A stretch of DNA of 64,000 bases. Origin: Micrococcales bacterium (GTDB taxonomy: Bacteria; Actinomycetota; Actinomycetes; S36-B12; UBA10799). The DNA is taken from assembly GCA_016719135.1 (NCBI GenBank), contig JADKAV010000002.1, forward strand, positions 62,001 to 126,000, given 5' to 3'. The notes beneath the pieces are model-generated. The model saw only the letters and a list, made by a program, of their open reading frames with translations, ran no database searches and was not told the origin of the DNA. Shown one piece after another: positions 26,655 through 35,827 of the stretch (its first letter is position 1; each line of letters starts with the position of its first letter). The position numbers and the translations under genes were made by a program.

Positions 26655-27311
26655 ATGACCGAGTTCGCTGCAGACTCCGCCGTCGACGTCTTCTTCCTCG
26701 CGATCGGGATGGCGCTACTGGCCACTTTGTTGTGGATGGCCTACAAGACCCTCCAGCACCCGCGACTGCCGGTCAACCGCCCCGCTTCATCACCACCGAG
26801 CGTGACCTGGTCCGGCGTGCTGCGCTATCTGCTCACCACACCATTGATGGTGGCGTTCTGGATGTTCGTCCTGCTGGCGCTTCTGACCGCGGCCGCGAGG
26901 GACCGCAGCGGTGAACAGATCGTCGTCGCGACGTCCGCGGTGATCGGCGGCGCACGCCTACTGGCTCACGTGCACGAGGAGATCGCCCACGAACTGGCGA
27001 AGGCGGTGCCGATCGCGATCCTGGGTTTCATCCTGATCGGCGGAGGATTCACCGGGATCGACGCGGCGACCACAACTATCGAACAGATACCCGTGGACCT
27101 GGTCGACACGTATTGGTTCGGCCTGGTCATGTTCGACTTCGTCATCACCGCACTGTGGTTCGGTTCTATCCGGCTGGCCTGGCGGCGTCGGAACAGTCGG
27201 GTAGAGGGCGGGGGTTCGGTGGACAACTGGGCGGTGCGTGCGTTGCGCCGGTTGCGACGTATCGGCTACACGGCTCCGGCGGGCGAAGCACCACCGGTCG
27301 AAACCGTCTGA
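26655..27311 (+). CDS. Integral membrane protein of unknown function
   Basis: A 218-residue protein with four likely transmembrane segments (about residues 11-31, 62-82, 110-132 and 155-175). A short basic linker (RLAWRRRNSR) precedes a cytosolic tail with VRALRRLRRIGYTAPAGEAP. No family recognised. I chose ATG rather than longer alternative starts because it lies just ahead of the first membrane segment. It is convergent with the DUF4190-like gene, with a CGTTGGA element between them. Confidence 0.6.
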   Translation: MTEFAADSAVDVFFLAIGMALLATLLWMAYKTLQHPRLPVNRPASSPPSVTWSGVLRYLLTTPLMVAFWMFVLLALLTAAARDRSGEQIVVATSAVIGGARLLAHVHEEIAHELAKAVPIAILGFILIGGGFTGIDAATTTIEQIPVDLVDTYWFGLVMFDFVITALWFGSIRLAWRRRNSRVEGGGSVDNWAVRALRRLRRIGYTAPAGEAPPVETV

Positions 27312-27421
27312 TTCGCGAGGACGGTCCATGGTGTTGGGGGCGTGCGGGGGCCACGTCCGCGGCAACTGTTGGGCCTGTGGCACCCACAACGCGGCCCGCG
27401 CCTCGCCGCTCGACGCCGCAC

Positions 27422-27516
27422 AGCCGTTGGACTTAGGTACAACCGTTGGAGTACCACGGCCGTTCCTTCTCTCACCCCTGTACCGATGTCCAACGGATGT
27501 ACACAACTCTCACGCC
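27422..27516. repeat. CGTTGGA palindromic element, copy C
   Basis: The core stem is GTACAACCGTTGGA (27437-27450) with TCCAACGGATGTAC (27489-27502), 13 of 14 paired, around ACCACGGCC and a CTCTCAC/TGTACCGAT loop. Further half-copies (CAGCCGTTGGAC) lie just left at 27421 and again at 27571. It fills the 342-base gap between two convergent gene ends. Compared with copy E, several paired positions differ on both arms while pairing is kept. Confidence 0.8.
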
Positions 27517-27653
27517 GATGGCACCGGCGACGCGGCCCGCGCCCAGCCGCACCCAGCCGCTCGACGCCGCACAGCCGTTGGACTGCCGTTAAGCCGATGG
27601 CATCCACAACGCGGTCACGCCTCGCCGCACGCGCCGCAGGCAGCGCGCGACTC

Positions 27654-28010
27654 CTACCACCAACCGATCAAGGCGTTGACGTTGTTCGTGTCCACGCTCG
27701 TCGATGCCAGGCCCGCGATCAGGGCAACGACCAGGAAACCTGCGACCAGAATGCCCACCGCGATGTTGATCCACGCGATGATCTTGGCCGCTGTGACCAT
27801 GCCGGAACCGTTCACCCAGCCGTTGGAAGCCACGATCGCTTTTGAGGCCTTACTGGCGAAGATCAGGGCGACGATCGCCAGCACGAACGGACACACGGCC
27901 CACGAAAGGATCGCCAGCACGAGCGCGACGATGGCATCGGAGGACGTCTGCGGCTGAGGCTGCGGTTGTTGCGGGTACCCGTATGCAGGAGGCGGAGGTG
28001 GTTGGCTCAC
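27654..28010 (-). CDS. DUF4190-like small membrane protein
   Basis: A 118-residue protein from a GTG start. A Pro/Gln/Tyr-rich cytosolic head (PPPPPAYGYPQQPQPQPQ) precedes two transmembrane segments. The first contains IVALVLAILSWAVCPFVLAI and is followed by LIFASKASKAI, the small-residue pattern of DUF4190 proteins; the second is IIAWINIAVGILVAGFLVVA. Function of the family is unknown. It follows rlmB on the same strand by 10 bases and may share its transcript. Confidence 0.65.
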   Translation of the reverse strand: MSQPPPPPAYGYPQQPQPQPQTSSDAIVALVLAILSWAVCPFVLAIVALIFASKASKAIVASNGWVNGSGMVTAAKIIAWINIAVGILVAGFLVVALIAGLASTSVDTNNVNALIGWW

Positions 28011-28020
28011 GGCCACCAGA

Positions 28021-28986
28021 CTATCGGCTGGGAGCCGTCGTTTCGCGGTTCCGATGGGCAGCCACCCAGTGCAGCGCGATCCCGGCGGCAACAGAGGCAT
28101 TCAGGGACTCCGTTGCCGCTGTCATCGGGATGGACACCAGCAGATCGCAGCGCTTGGCAACCAACGAGCCCAAGCCGCGGCCCTCAGCCCCGACGACCAG
28201 GGCCAACGGTCCGTCGGACAACTTCGCGAGTTCACCGAGATCGTGGTGAGCCTCACCGTCGAGCCCCACGCAGAACGCCCCGTGTTCCTGAAGTGTCTGC
28301 AGGGTCTGCGAGACATTGCCGATCTGGCAGACGGGCAGCCGTGCGAGCGCTCCGGCGGAAGTGCGCCAGGCCGCGGGCGTCACCGGCGCCGAGCGGCGCT
28401 GCGGGATCAACAAAGCGGTGGCTGCGAAGGCGGCTGCCGACCTCGCGATGGCTCCCAGGTTGTGCGGATCGGTCACCTGATCCAGGACCACCCACAAAGG
28501 GTTCTGCGTGCCCAACAGAGCGTTCAGGTCGCTGTACTGGAACGGCTGTGTCACCAGGACCACACCTTGGTGCACCACATCACCGGCTGCATCATCGACA
28601 GTCGACCGCGGAACCTCTTTGATCGGCAGCCCGGCGGCGTCTGCCAGGGTGACCGCCTCTTGGACACGCTCGTCGAGGTCGGTCCGTTGCTGCACCAGAA
28701 GTTCTACCGCCGGAATACCGGCACGCAGCGCCTCGACCACGGGGTTGCGCCCAGCCACCACGTCGCGGGGGCGCTTACCGCCGCCACCCTCGCGCCGGGG
28801 TTTGCTCGCCGCGCGGTCCTTCGCCTTGGACCGTCGGGCGGCCGGGTGTCCCGGGCGGTCCTTCGCCGCTGGTGTGGGACCTTTGCCTTCCAAGCCCTGC
28901 CGCCGCTGGCCCCCCGAACCGACGCTGGCACCCTTCTTGGACCCCGATGTGCGCCGCGCTCCACGCCGCTGAGAGTTACCTGCCAT
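28021..28986 (-). CDS. rlmB: 23S rRNA (guanosine-2'-O-)-methyltransferase, RlmB/TrmH family
   Basis: A 321-residue SPOUT methyltransferase. The first 75 residues are a low-complexity basic extension (RRSKAKDRAASKPRREGGGG). The substrate-binding domain follows (RNPVVEALRAGIPAVELLVQ), then the knotted SPOUT domain with LDQVTDPHNLGAIARSA, VVGAEGRGLG and IPMTAATESLNASVAAG. It 2'-O-methylates rRNA or tRNA; RlmB is the usual annotation in this cysS neighbourhood. It overlaps the cysS stop by 11 bases. Confidence 0.9.
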   Translation of the reverse strand: MAGNSQRRGARRTSGSKKGASVGSGGQRRQGLEGKGPTPAAKDRPGHPAARRSKAKDRAASKPRREGGGGKRPRDVVAGRNPVVEALRAGIPAVELLVQQRTDLDERVQEAVTLADAAGLPIKEVPRSTVDDAAGDVVHQGVVLVTQPFQYSDLNALLGTQNPLWVVLDQVTDPHNLGAIARSAAAFAATALLIPQRRSAPVTPAAWRTSAGALARLPVCQIGNVSQTLQTLQEHGAFCVGLDGEAHHDLGELAKLSDGPLALVVGAEGRGLGSLVAKRCDLLVSIPMTAATESLNASVAAGIALHWVAAHRNRETTAPSR

Positions 28987-30382
28987 CGGAGACCACCGCC
29001 CAGACCGGCCCGGTGGGTCGGTCCTCGATCTGGACGCCTGCGCCGGCCAGTCGATCCCGGATCGCGTCGGCCTGTGCCCAATCCCGGTCGGCCCGGGCCT
29101 GCTGACGTGCTGCCAGCAGTTCCTCGACCAAGGCCGACAATGCGGTTGCCGCCTGCTCGGATTCCCGGTCGCGCGAGCGCCACGGATCCTCGAGCGGGTT
29201 CACGCCCAGTACCGAGCACATGGCACTCACCGACCGCCACGCCCGTCGCGCGGCCTGCTCGTCGCCGGCCTCGATCGCCCCGTTACCTACCCGCACCGTG
29301 TCGAAGATGACCGCCACCGCAGCCGGAACTCCCAGATCATCGTCCATGGCGGCCACGAAGGGGTCTGGGCATTCCGACGCCAGGGCCGCCGGTAGCGGTT
29401 CGCCGGCCAGTCTCTGCAGAAAAGCCGAGATGCGGCGAAATCCGACAGCCGACTCGGTGACGGATTCGTAGGAGAACTCCAGCGTCGACCGGTAGTGCGC
29501 GGCCGCCAGGTAGTAGCGCAACTCGACCGGACGTACGTGTTTGAGCACCTCGTCCACGGCCAGCGCGTTGCCCAGGGACTTGCCCATCTTCTCCCCGGCG
29601 GCCGTCACCCAGGAGTTGTGCAACCAGTACCGCGCGAACGGGTCCCCCGCGGCCTTCGATTGGGCCAGTTCGTTCTCGTGGTGCGGGAAGATCAGGTCGA
29701 TCCCGCCACCGTGGATGTCGAACTGCTCCCCCAGGTAGTACACGGCCATCGCCGAGCACTCCAGGTGCCAGCCCGGCCGGCCCGGGCCCCACGGCGATTC
29801 CCACGCCGGCTCCCCCGGCTTGGCGGCCTTCCACAGTGCGAAGTCGCGGGGATCGCGTTTGAGCACGTCGCCGGCAGGGTCCGCTGCGGCCTGCAGGTCG
29901 TCCGGCCGCTGCCGGGACAGCTGCCCGTAGTCCGGGTAGGAGGCAACCGAGAAGTAGACGTCCCCGCCCACGGCGTACGCGGCACCGGAATCCAGCAGTC
30001 TGCCGATCAAGGCGATCATCTGCGGAATGTGGCCGGTGGCGCGGGGTTCCACTGTTGGCGGCAGGCAGCCAAGGATCTCGTAGGCGTGGCTGAATTCCCG
30101 CTCGTAGTGCTGGGCGACCGCCCACCACGGTCGCTGCTCCTGCGCTGCCTTGAGCAGGATCTTGTCGTCGATGTCGGTGACGTTGCGGCAGACCGTCACG
30201 TCGTAGCCGCGGGCCATCATCCACCGCCGCAGGACGTCGAAGACCACTCCGGGCCGCAGGTGACCCACATGCGGGGATGCCTGCACCGTGGCTCCGCAGT
30301 AATAGACGGAAACGCGCCCTTCCTGCAACGGCACGAAATCGCGCACACTGCGAGTGCTGGTGTCATAGAGGCGCAGGGTCAC
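28976..30382 (-). CDS. cysS: Cysteinyl-tRNA synthetase
   Basis: A 468-residue class I synthetase with a GTG start. The zinc ligand Cys29 is in YYCGATVQ, the HIGH-type motif HVGH is at 38-41, further zinc ligands lie in LECSAM and FPHHENE, and the KMSKS-type loop reads KMGKS. The C-terminal anticodon region ends RLAGAGVQIEDRPTGPVWAV. The length favours CysS over the paralogous mycothiol ligase MshC. The operon order rlmB-cysS-ispDF-carD is as in mycobacteria and streptomycetes. Confidence 0.93.
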   Translation of the reverse strand: MTLRLYDTSTRSVRDFVPLQEGRVSVYYCGATVQASPHVGHLRPGVVFDVLRRWMMARGYDVTVCRNVTDIDDKILLKAAQEQRPWWAVAQHYEREFSHAYEILGCLPPTVEPRATGHIPQMIALIGRLLDSGAAYAVGGDVYFSVASYPDYGQLSRQRPDDLQAAADPAGDVLKRDPRDFALWKAAKPGEPAWESPWGPGRPGWHLECSAMAVYYLGEQFDIHGGGIDLIFPHHENELAQSKAAGDPFARYWLHNSWVTAAGEKMGKSLGNALAVDEVLKHVRPVELRYYLAAAHYRSTLEFSYESVTESAVGFRRISAFLQRLAGEPLPAALASECPDPFVAAMDDDLGVPAAVAVIFDTVRVGNGAIEAGDEQAARRAWRSVSAMCSVLGVNPLEDPWRSRDRESEQAATALSALVEELLAARQQARADRDWAQADAIRDRLAGAGVQIEDRPTGPVWAVVSDGR

Positions 30383-30391
30383 GGCACAAGG

Positions 30392-31579
30392 CTATCGACT
30401 GCGCGTGACCAGGGCGGTGGCCATTGCGGCCAACCCTTCGGACCGACCTGTCAGACCCAGTCCGTCGGTGGTCGTGGCCGATACGTGAACCGGGCATCCG
30501 GCCGCGGCCCCCAGCACCTCTTGTGCCTCCAGTCGACGCGGGCCGATACGCGGACGATTGCCGATCATCTGCACTCCGATGTTGACCAGGTCGAAGCCCT
30601 GCTTGCGCGCGTGCACGGCCACCGCTCGCAGTATCTCGGCACCCGAGGCGCCGCGGTATTCCGCACGGTCGGTCCCGATCAGTCCACCGAGGTCGCCGAG
30701 CCCACAGGCGTTGAGGACAGCATCGGCGCAAGCGTGCGCAACGACGTCGCCGTCGGAGTGCCCAGCCAAGCCCACCTCACCGGGCCAGAACAGCCCCGCG
30801 ACCCACGCGGGGGAACCTGGGTCGAACGCGTGCACATCGGTGCCGATACCCACCATCGCAAGCATGGAGTCCTCCTGAACTGTCGGGTCGAAGGCCACCG
30901 AACCGCCGACGACAGGATCCTGTTGTGCCAGGACGGACTCGGCGACACGCATGTCAAATCCGGTGGTGATTTTGAACGACCGTTGGGATCCGTCGACCAC
31001 GTGCACCTCGATCCCGGCACGTTCCACCAGCATGGCGTCATCGGTGACTCGGACATCCAGCGTGGCGTGCGCATCCTTGAGGATGTCCAGACGAAAGCCC
31101 TGCGGTGTCTGCACGGCGACCAGTTCGTCACGCACCGGCGTGCTGTGGACCACACCGTCGCGGACGACCTTGATGGTGTCGGTGACGGGCATGACCGGGA
31201 TGACGGCGTCCTGTCCGGCGACCAGTGCGTCGAGCACCCGCTCGAACACCTCCGGCGGGGCGAATGGCCGGGCCGCGTCGTGGATCAGCACGAACTGCGT
31301 CCCGGCGTCGAGCACACCCAGACCGTGGCGCACCGACGCATCGCGGGATGCTCCTCCGGCAACGACCCGCACCCCCTCGGGTATCACGCCTGTCGACACC
31401 AGGTCGTCGGCGCGTCCTGGCGGGGCGACAACCACGACCTGGCCGATCCGGTCCACCTGACTCACGGTTCGCAGACAGTGCTCGATCATGGACCGCCCGG
31501 CTACCCGCACGAGCGCTTTGGGAACACCGGCACCGAGGCGTTGACCGCTACCGGCGGCCACCAGTACCAGTCCGATCAT
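30392..31579 (-). CDS. ispDF: Bifunctional IspD/IspF (MEP isoprenoid pathway)
   Basis: A 395-residue fusion. Residues 1-225 are IspD (2-C-methyl-D-erythritol 4-phosphate cytidylyltransferase) with AAGSGQRLGAGVPKAL, IHDAARP and VQTPQGFR. Residues 240-395 are IspF (MEcPP synthase) with metal ligands Asp248 and His250 in GIGTDVHAF and AGHSDGDVVAHA. The enzymes catalyse non-consecutive MEP-pathway steps. Some actinobacteria have separate genes; here there is no stop or indel at the junction, so the fusion looks real. Confidence 0.94.
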   Translation of the reverse strand: MIGLVLVAAGSGQRLGAGVPKALVRVAGRSMIEHCLRTVSQVDRIGQVVVVAPPGRADDLVSTGVIPEGVRVVAGGASRDASVRHGLGVLDAGTQFVLIHDAARPFAPPEVFERVLDALVAGQDAVIPVMPVTDTIKVVRDGVVHSTPVRDELVAVQTPQGFRLDILKDAHATLDVRVTDDAMLVERAGIEVHVVDGSQRSFKITTGFDMRVAESVLAQQDPVVGGSVAFDPTVQEDSMLAMVGIGTDVHAFDPGSPAWVAGLFWPGEVGLAGHSDGDVVAHACADAVLNACGLGDLGGLIGTDRAEYRGASGAEILRAVAVHARKQGFDLVNIGVQMIGNRPRIGPRRLEAQEVLGAAAGCPVHVSATTTDGLGLTGRSEGLAAMATALVTRSR

Positions 31580-31604
31580 GGCGGTGTCCTTGCCGCCTGA
31601 GGCA

Positions 31605-32684
31605 TCATGCCTGCGCCAGCCGCGCGAACACCAGGCGCCCGTGACTGGTCGTGGTCACCGACGTGAGGCTCACTTTGACGGTGTCCCCGATCAGATGGTC
31701 GGCGCGTTGCACGATCACCATCGTGCCGTCCGGAAGATGACCGATGGCCTGTCCGGGCTCCTTGCCGGACCTCGCCAAGTGCACTTCGACCTCGTCACCG
31801 GAGGTCACCGGTGCGGCCATGGCTTTGGCCAGGGCATGCAGGTTGAGCACGTTCACCCCGGCCAGTCCCGCGGCATCGGCCAGATGCTGGTCCAGGGTGA
31901 TCAGCGCGACCTTGCGGCGAAGACAGATCTGGACGAGTTTGGCATCCACCTCGCTGACCCCGGCCGGGTCATCCTGGATCACCTCGAGCGGCAGGTCGTC
32001 TCGCAGCTTCGCCAGAACGTCCAGTCCCCGGCGCCCACGGGCGCGGCGGCCCTCGTCCGCGCTGTCTGCCAAGCCCTGCAACTCACCCACGACTGCCTGC
32101 GGCACAAGCAGGGTTCCAGTGAGGAAGCCGGATCGCGCGACCTGCAAGATCCGCCCGTCGATGGCCACGGACGTATCCACCACTTTGGGCCCCCAGCCAG
32201 GGCTGACAGTCGAGGAACCCGCACGCTGTCCCGCGAGGTCGCCGCGGATCACCGCCCCTCGGGTGCGGGCGATCCGGAAGCCGGCGAGAGCGCCGAGCAC
32301 CACGAGGAAGGCGAACAACGCGGCCATCATCGCCGCGGGGCCCAGCAGGAACAGCGGCCAGGCCACCAGCGAGACGCCCACCATTCCCACGATCGCACCG
32401 GTGAATCCGGCCACAACTTGGTCCGGCGGAAGGGTGTTGAGGCGTCGCTCTCCGCGTTCGATGCTGCGCAGCAGGCGGCGGCTGAAGACGCCACCGAGGG
32501 AATAGCCCAGGCCCGCACCAACGATGACCGATGCGACGGTGACGTCGAACAGGCCGAGAATGCGACCTGGGTTGTCGGCTTGCAGACCGGTGCCGACCTG
32601 GAAACCTACCGCGGCGCCGAAGACGACCAACAGCAGGCGCAGGACTTCAGCGCCAAGGTCTGGAACGCGAGACAGCCGGGGCAT
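31605..32684 (-). CDS. PIN/TRAM domain membrane protein (YacL-like)
   Basis: A 359-residue protein with four N-terminal hydrophobic segments within residues 10-140. A PIN nuclease domain follows (VVDTSVAIDGRILQVARSG, with acidic residues in SEVDAKLVQICLR and ALITLDQHLA). A C-terminal TRAM domain includes VHLARSGKEPGQAIGHLPDG. This matches the Bacillus YacL/PilT-like family, whose role is presumed RNA-directed and is not established here. It sits between carD and ispDF with gaps of 9 and 25 bases, so cotranscription with carD is likely. Confidence 0.88.
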   Translation of the reverse strand: MPRLSRVPDLGAEVLRLLLVVFGAAVGFQVGTGLQADNPGRILGLFDVTVASVIVGAGLGYSLGGVFSRRLLRSIERGERRLNTLPPDQVVAGFTGAIVGMVGVSLVAWPLFLLGPAAMMAALFAFLVVLGALAGFRIARTRGAVIRGDLAGQRAGSSTVSPGWGPKVVDTSVAIDGRILQVARSGFLTGTLLVPQAVVGELQGLADSADEGRRARGRRGLDVLAKLRDDLPLEVIQDDPAGVSEVDAKLVQICLRRKVALITLDQHLADAAGLAGVNVLNLHALAKAMAAPVTSGDEVEVHLARSGKEPGQAIGHLPDGTMVIVQRADHLIGDTVKVSLTSVTTTSHGRLVFARLAQA

Positions 32685-32693
32685 GACCCCAGA

Positions 32694-33176
32694 CTAGGAC
32701 GCAAGGACCTCATCAAGGATGATCTCGGCCTTGTCCTCGTTGGTCTGTTCGGCCAGGGCCAACTCGCTGACCAGGATTTGACGTGCCCGCGACAGCATGC
32801 GCTTCTCGCCCGCGGACAGCCCTCGGTCCTGATCCCGGCGCCACAGATCACGCACGACCTCAGCCACCTTGATGACGTCGCCGGAGGCCAGCTTCTCGAC
32901 GTTGGCCTTGTACCGGCGCGACCAGTTGGTGGGCTCTTCGGTGTACGGCTGACGCAGGACCGAGAAGACCTGCTCCAGCCCCTCCGAGTTCACCACGTCG
33001 CGAACGCCGACCAAATCGACGTTGTCCGACGGCACCCGGACGACCAGATCGCCCTGATCGATGCGCAGAACCAGATACTCTCGCTCTTCACCCTTGATCA
33101 CGCGCTGCTCGATCGATTCGATGAGAGCTGCTCCGTGGTGTGGGTAGACAACTGTGTCTCCGACGGAAAATGCCAT
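32694..33176 (-). CDS. carD: RNA polymerase-binding transcription factor CarD
   Basis: A 160-residue CarD/CdnL regulator. The N-terminal RNAP-interaction domain is MAFSVGDTVVYPHHGAALIE. The C-terminal helical DNA-binding domain has the key Trp region PTNWSRRYKANVEKL and EKRMLSRARQILVSELALAE. CarD stabilises open complexes at rRNA and other promoters. I chose the ATG at MAFSVGD, and a promoter is predicted about 30 bases upstream. It is divergent from the LpqE-like gene, as in mycobacteria. Confidence 0.95.
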   Translation of the reverse strand: MAFSVGDTVVYPHHGAALIESIEQRVIKGEEREYLVLRIDQGDLVVRVPSDNVDLVGVRDVVNSEGLEQVFSVLRQPYTEEPTNWSRRYKANVEKLASGDVIKVAEVVRDLWRRDQDRGLSAGEKRMLSRARQILVSELALAEQTNEDKAEIILDEVLAS

Positions 33177-33204
33177 AAGTTGAGTTGTCCCTTCCGTGGA
33201 CTCC

Positions 33205-33233
33205 ATCGTAACACGCCGTATTCATGCGGTTAA
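33205..33233 (-). promoter_or_regulatory. Predicted carD promoter
   Basis: Minus-strand TTAACC (33233-33228) and TACGAT (33210-33205) are separated by exactly 17 bases, in the short divergent gap upstream of carD. Both boxes match the housekeeping consensus well. Inference from sequence only. Confidence 0.6.
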
Positions 33234-33280
33234 AGGTTCGTAAACCAGGCCCGCGGCCAGTCAGTGCCGTCGAGTCGCCT

Positions 33281-33309
33281 TTGATCGCCGGACCCGCCCC
33301 CGATAGAGT
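33281..33309 (+). promoter_or_regulatory. Predicted promoter of the LpqE-like gene
   Basis: Plus-strand TTGATC (33281-33286) and TAGAGT (33304-33309) are separated by 17 bases. They lie 33 bases before the GTG start and its GGGAGGA ribosome binding site. Moderate match to the housekeeping consensus. Confidence 0.5.
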
Positions 33310-33342
33310 GCCCACAGCACTGCCGCCCCCGGGAGGAAACTC

Positions 33343-33957
33343 GTGACCACAGCCCGTCGCCGCCTCGTAGCGATCGCTACTGCCGCCGTACTGCTGCCAT
33401 CCCTGTCGGGCTGCTGGGCGGGATTCGACGCTCAGACCTCCATGCAGGCCAACCAGGCAGTCGGTAACGGCGCCAACATGTCCACCGGGGACATCGAGAT
33501 CCGCGGCGCCACCTGGGTGCGCAACACCGCGAACCCGGCCGAGGCGACACTGACCGCCACATTCGTCAACAACAGCGACGTGCCGGACAAGCTGGTGAAG
33601 GTGGAGATCGAGCCACCGTCACCCATGGGCATCACCGGCGGGGAGCTTGAGGTGCCCGTGATCGGGTCGCTGCGCACCGGCTACTGGAGCCCGAACTTCA
33701 TCAACGCGTTCGGTGTGCAGGCGTTCCCCTCGACGTTCGTGACCACCACCTTCACCTTCGAGAACGCCGGCACCGTCACCGGCGATGTCTTCACCACGCC
33801 GAACACCGGCCAGTACGCCGGTGTGGCGGTCTCACTGGTCGAGCAGAAGAAACTTCAGGAGTTGGTCGAGCAAACCGACACCACGGACGACACGACCACC
33901 ACCGAGAAGGTCGCCAAAGCCAAGAAGAAGAAAAAGGCACAGGCGGCCGGCGAGTAG
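33343..33957 (+). CDS. LpqE-like lipoprotein
   Basis: A 204-residue lipoprotein with a GTG start, a basic N-terminus, a hydrophobic stretch and the lipobox LSGC (Cys24). The mature part is a beta-rich domain (ATLTATFVNNSDVPDKLVKV, then VTTTFTFENAGTVTG), and the tail is Thr- then Lys-rich (KKKKKAQ). Position divergent from carD and the overall pattern match mycobacterial LpqE (Rv3584). LpqE is a lipoprotein whose molecular role I cannot state. Homology is inferred from synteny and weak motif similarity. Confidence 0.7.
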   Translation: MTTARRRLVAIATAAVLLPSLSGCWAGFDAQTSMQANQAVGNGANMSTGDIEIRGATWVRNTANPAEATLTATFVNNSDVPDKLVKVEIEPPSPMGITGGELEVPVIGSLRTGYWSPNFINAFGVQAFPSTFVTTTFTFENAGTVTGDVFTTPNTGQYAGVAVSLVEQKKLQELVEQTDTTDDTTTTEKVAKAKKKKKAQAAGE

Positions 33958-33977
33958 TCGGGCCAGTCGGCTCGCGC

Positions 33978-34661
33978 CTACACCTCGAGTTTGTAACCCA
34001 GTCCGCGCACGGTCACCAGCATTGTCGGCTCCGCCGGATCGGCCTCGATCTTGGACCGCAGGCGTTTGACGTGGACGTCCAGCGTCTTGGTGTCGCCGAC
34101 GTAATCCGAACCCCAGACCCGGTCGATCAACTGCCCCCGCGTCAGAACCCGTCCCGCGTTGCGCATCAACAGGGCGAGCAGTTCGAACTCCTTGAGCGGT
34201 AGTTTCACCACCTCGCCGTCGACCGTCACCACGTGCCGGTCGACGTCCATCCGGATGTTGCCGACTACCAACGTGGGCTCGGCGTTGCTCCTTTCCTCGG
34301 GGCCGCGCCGACGCATCACCGCCCGTATGCGCGCGACCAGTTCGCGCGACGAGAAGGGCTTCGTGACATAGTCATCGGCGCCGAGTTCCAGGCCCACGAC
34401 CTTGTCGATCTCGGAGTCCTTCGCGGTGACCATGATGATCGGCACCTGCGAGGTGCTGCGAATCACCCGGCACACCTCCGTGCCCGGCATCCCCGGCAAC
34501 ATGATGTCGAGCAGGACGAGGTCGGCGCCCTCCTGTTCGAAGGTCTCGACAGCGGTGTTGCCGTCGGCCGCCACCGACACCTCGAACCCTTCCTTGCGCA
34601 GCATGAACGCCAGCGCATCGCTGAACGACGGCTCATCCTCGACGACCAGGATCCTGCTCAT
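33978..34661 (-). CDS. regX3: OmpR-family response regulator RegX3
   Basis: A 227-residue response regulator. The receiver domain has phospho-acceptor Asp52 (LVLLDIMLPGM), switch residues in VTAKDSE and Lys in YVTKPFS. The C-terminal winged helix is VVKLPLKEFELLALLMRNAG to RGLGYKLEV. I chose the ATG that overlaps the senX3 stop by four bases, which also has the canonical MSRILVVEDE start. With SenX3 it is expected to respond to phosphate limitation, as in mycobacteria. Confidence 0.92.
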   Translation of the reverse strand: MSRILVVEDEPSFSDALAFMLRKEGFEVSVAADGNTAVETFEQEGADLVLLDIMLPGMPGTEVCRVIRSTSQVPIIMVTAKDSEIDKVVGLELGADDYVTKPFSSRELVARIRAVMRRRGPEERSNAEPTLVVGNIRMDVDRHVVTVDGEVVKLPLKEFELLALLMRNAGRVLTRGQLIDRVWGSDYVGDTKTLDVHVKRLRSKIEADPAEPTMLVTVRGLGYKLEV

Positions 34662-35827
34662 GGGGTGCTCTCCTCTTGGGCGGTTCTGACGGCTACGGGG
34701 ACTTCTGCCTCGGTATAGGTCGGAAGGCGCAAAGTGAAGGTGCTGCCCTCGCCCAGCACGCTCCACACCCCTACCTCACCGCCGTGATTCTCGGCGACGT
34801 GTTTGACGATGGACAACCCGAGCCCGGTGCCGCCAGTGACGCGTGACCGGGCCTGATCGACGCGGTAGAAGCGTTCGAAGACGCGGTTCAGTTCGCTCTC
34901 CGGGATGCCCATGCCCTGATCCGTGACGCTGATCTCGACGACGCCCTTGGACAGCCGCGTAGCGATAGCCACCTTCGTTCCCCGAGTGCTGTAGTTGATG
35001 GCGTTGGCCAGCAGATTTCGCAGGGCCGTGACGAGTTGCCCCTCGACTCCCAGGGTCTGCAGGCCGGGTTGTCCGCCCACGACGATTTCGATCTGTGAGT
35101 TCTGCGCCTGCAGTCGGGTGGTGTCCACCGCTTCGGACACTAGTGCATCGATGTCCACGGGCTCGGCATCCTTGAGGGGGTCGGCCCCCTGGAGTCGGCT
35201 CAGATCGATCAGATCGCCGACCAACTCGCTGAGCCGACCGGCCTCGGCCTCCATCCGGCCGGCGAAATGACGCACGGCCTCGGGCTCGTCCGCCGAGCTG
35301 AGAACAGCCTCGGCCAGCAGGCTCAGGGCACCGATCGGGGTCTTCAGCTCATGGCTGACGTTTGCCACGAAATCCCGGCGGACGGCGTCGATGCGCTGGG
35401 CCTCCGAGAGGTCCTCGGCAAGCACCAGAACGGTGTCCGGGCCCAGCGGGGCGACCCGCAACCGCAAAGAGATCAAACCTTTGCCCAGCGGGGGTCGACG
35501 CACCGTCAGATCGTGTTCACGGATCACCGAGTCCCTGCGCACGTCGGCGACCATCGACACGATCTCGGGGATCGCGATCCGGCCGTTCTGCACCAGCGTC
35601 AGCGCCAGCGCCTGATTGCTCACGCGGATGGGCGCCCCCGAACCGTCCACCATGATCGAGGCACCGGGCAGTGCTGACAGGATGCGTTCGATCTCGGCCT
35701 GCTGGACCTCCTCGGCCTCATCGCGAGCATTCGTGCCCTCGACGAGGCTCCGCGACCGCCACCGCGCCACGAGCAGACCGATGCCCAGGCCGATGACGGC
35801 CCCGACCAGCAACCAGAGTCCTGCCAC
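34658..35827 (-). CDS. senX3: Sensor histidine kinase SenX3
   Basis: A 389-residue kinase with a GTG start. There is one clear N-terminal membrane segment (residues 3-21), a PAS-like region (45-140), HisKA with phospho-acceptor His159 (NVSHELKTPIGA), and HATPase motifs (NLLANAINYSTRG; DQGMGI; GGTGLGLSIVKHVAENHGG). The single membrane segment and the lack of a large extracellular loop match SenX3, which signals with RegX3 and the Pst/PhoU system. The upstream region is shared with divergent mshA. Confidence 0.9.
   Translation of the reverse strand: MAGLWLLVGAVIGLGIGLLVARWRSRSLVEGTNARDEAEEVQQAEIERILSALPGASIMVDGSGAPIRVSNQALALTLVQNGRIAIPEIVSMVADVRRDSVIREHDLTVRRPPLGKGLISLRLRVAPLGPDTVLVLAEDLSEAQRIDAVRRDFVANVSHELKTPIGALSLLAEAVLSSADEPEAVRHFAGRMEAEAGRLSELVGDLIDLSRLQGADPLKDAEPVDIDALVSEAVDTTRLQAQNSQIEIVVGGQPGLQTLGVEGQLVTALRNLLANAINYSTRGTKVAIATRLSKGVVEISVTDQGMGIPESELNRVFERFYRVDQARSRVTGGTGLGLSIVKHVAENHGGEVGVWSVLGEGSTFTLRLPTYTEAEVPVAVRTAQEESTP

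Noticed and set aside
28976..30382. Alternative identity of cysS as the mycothiol ligase mshC
   Set aside because: Length (468), the CysS-type C-terminal anticodon region and position next to ispDF and rlmB favour CysS.
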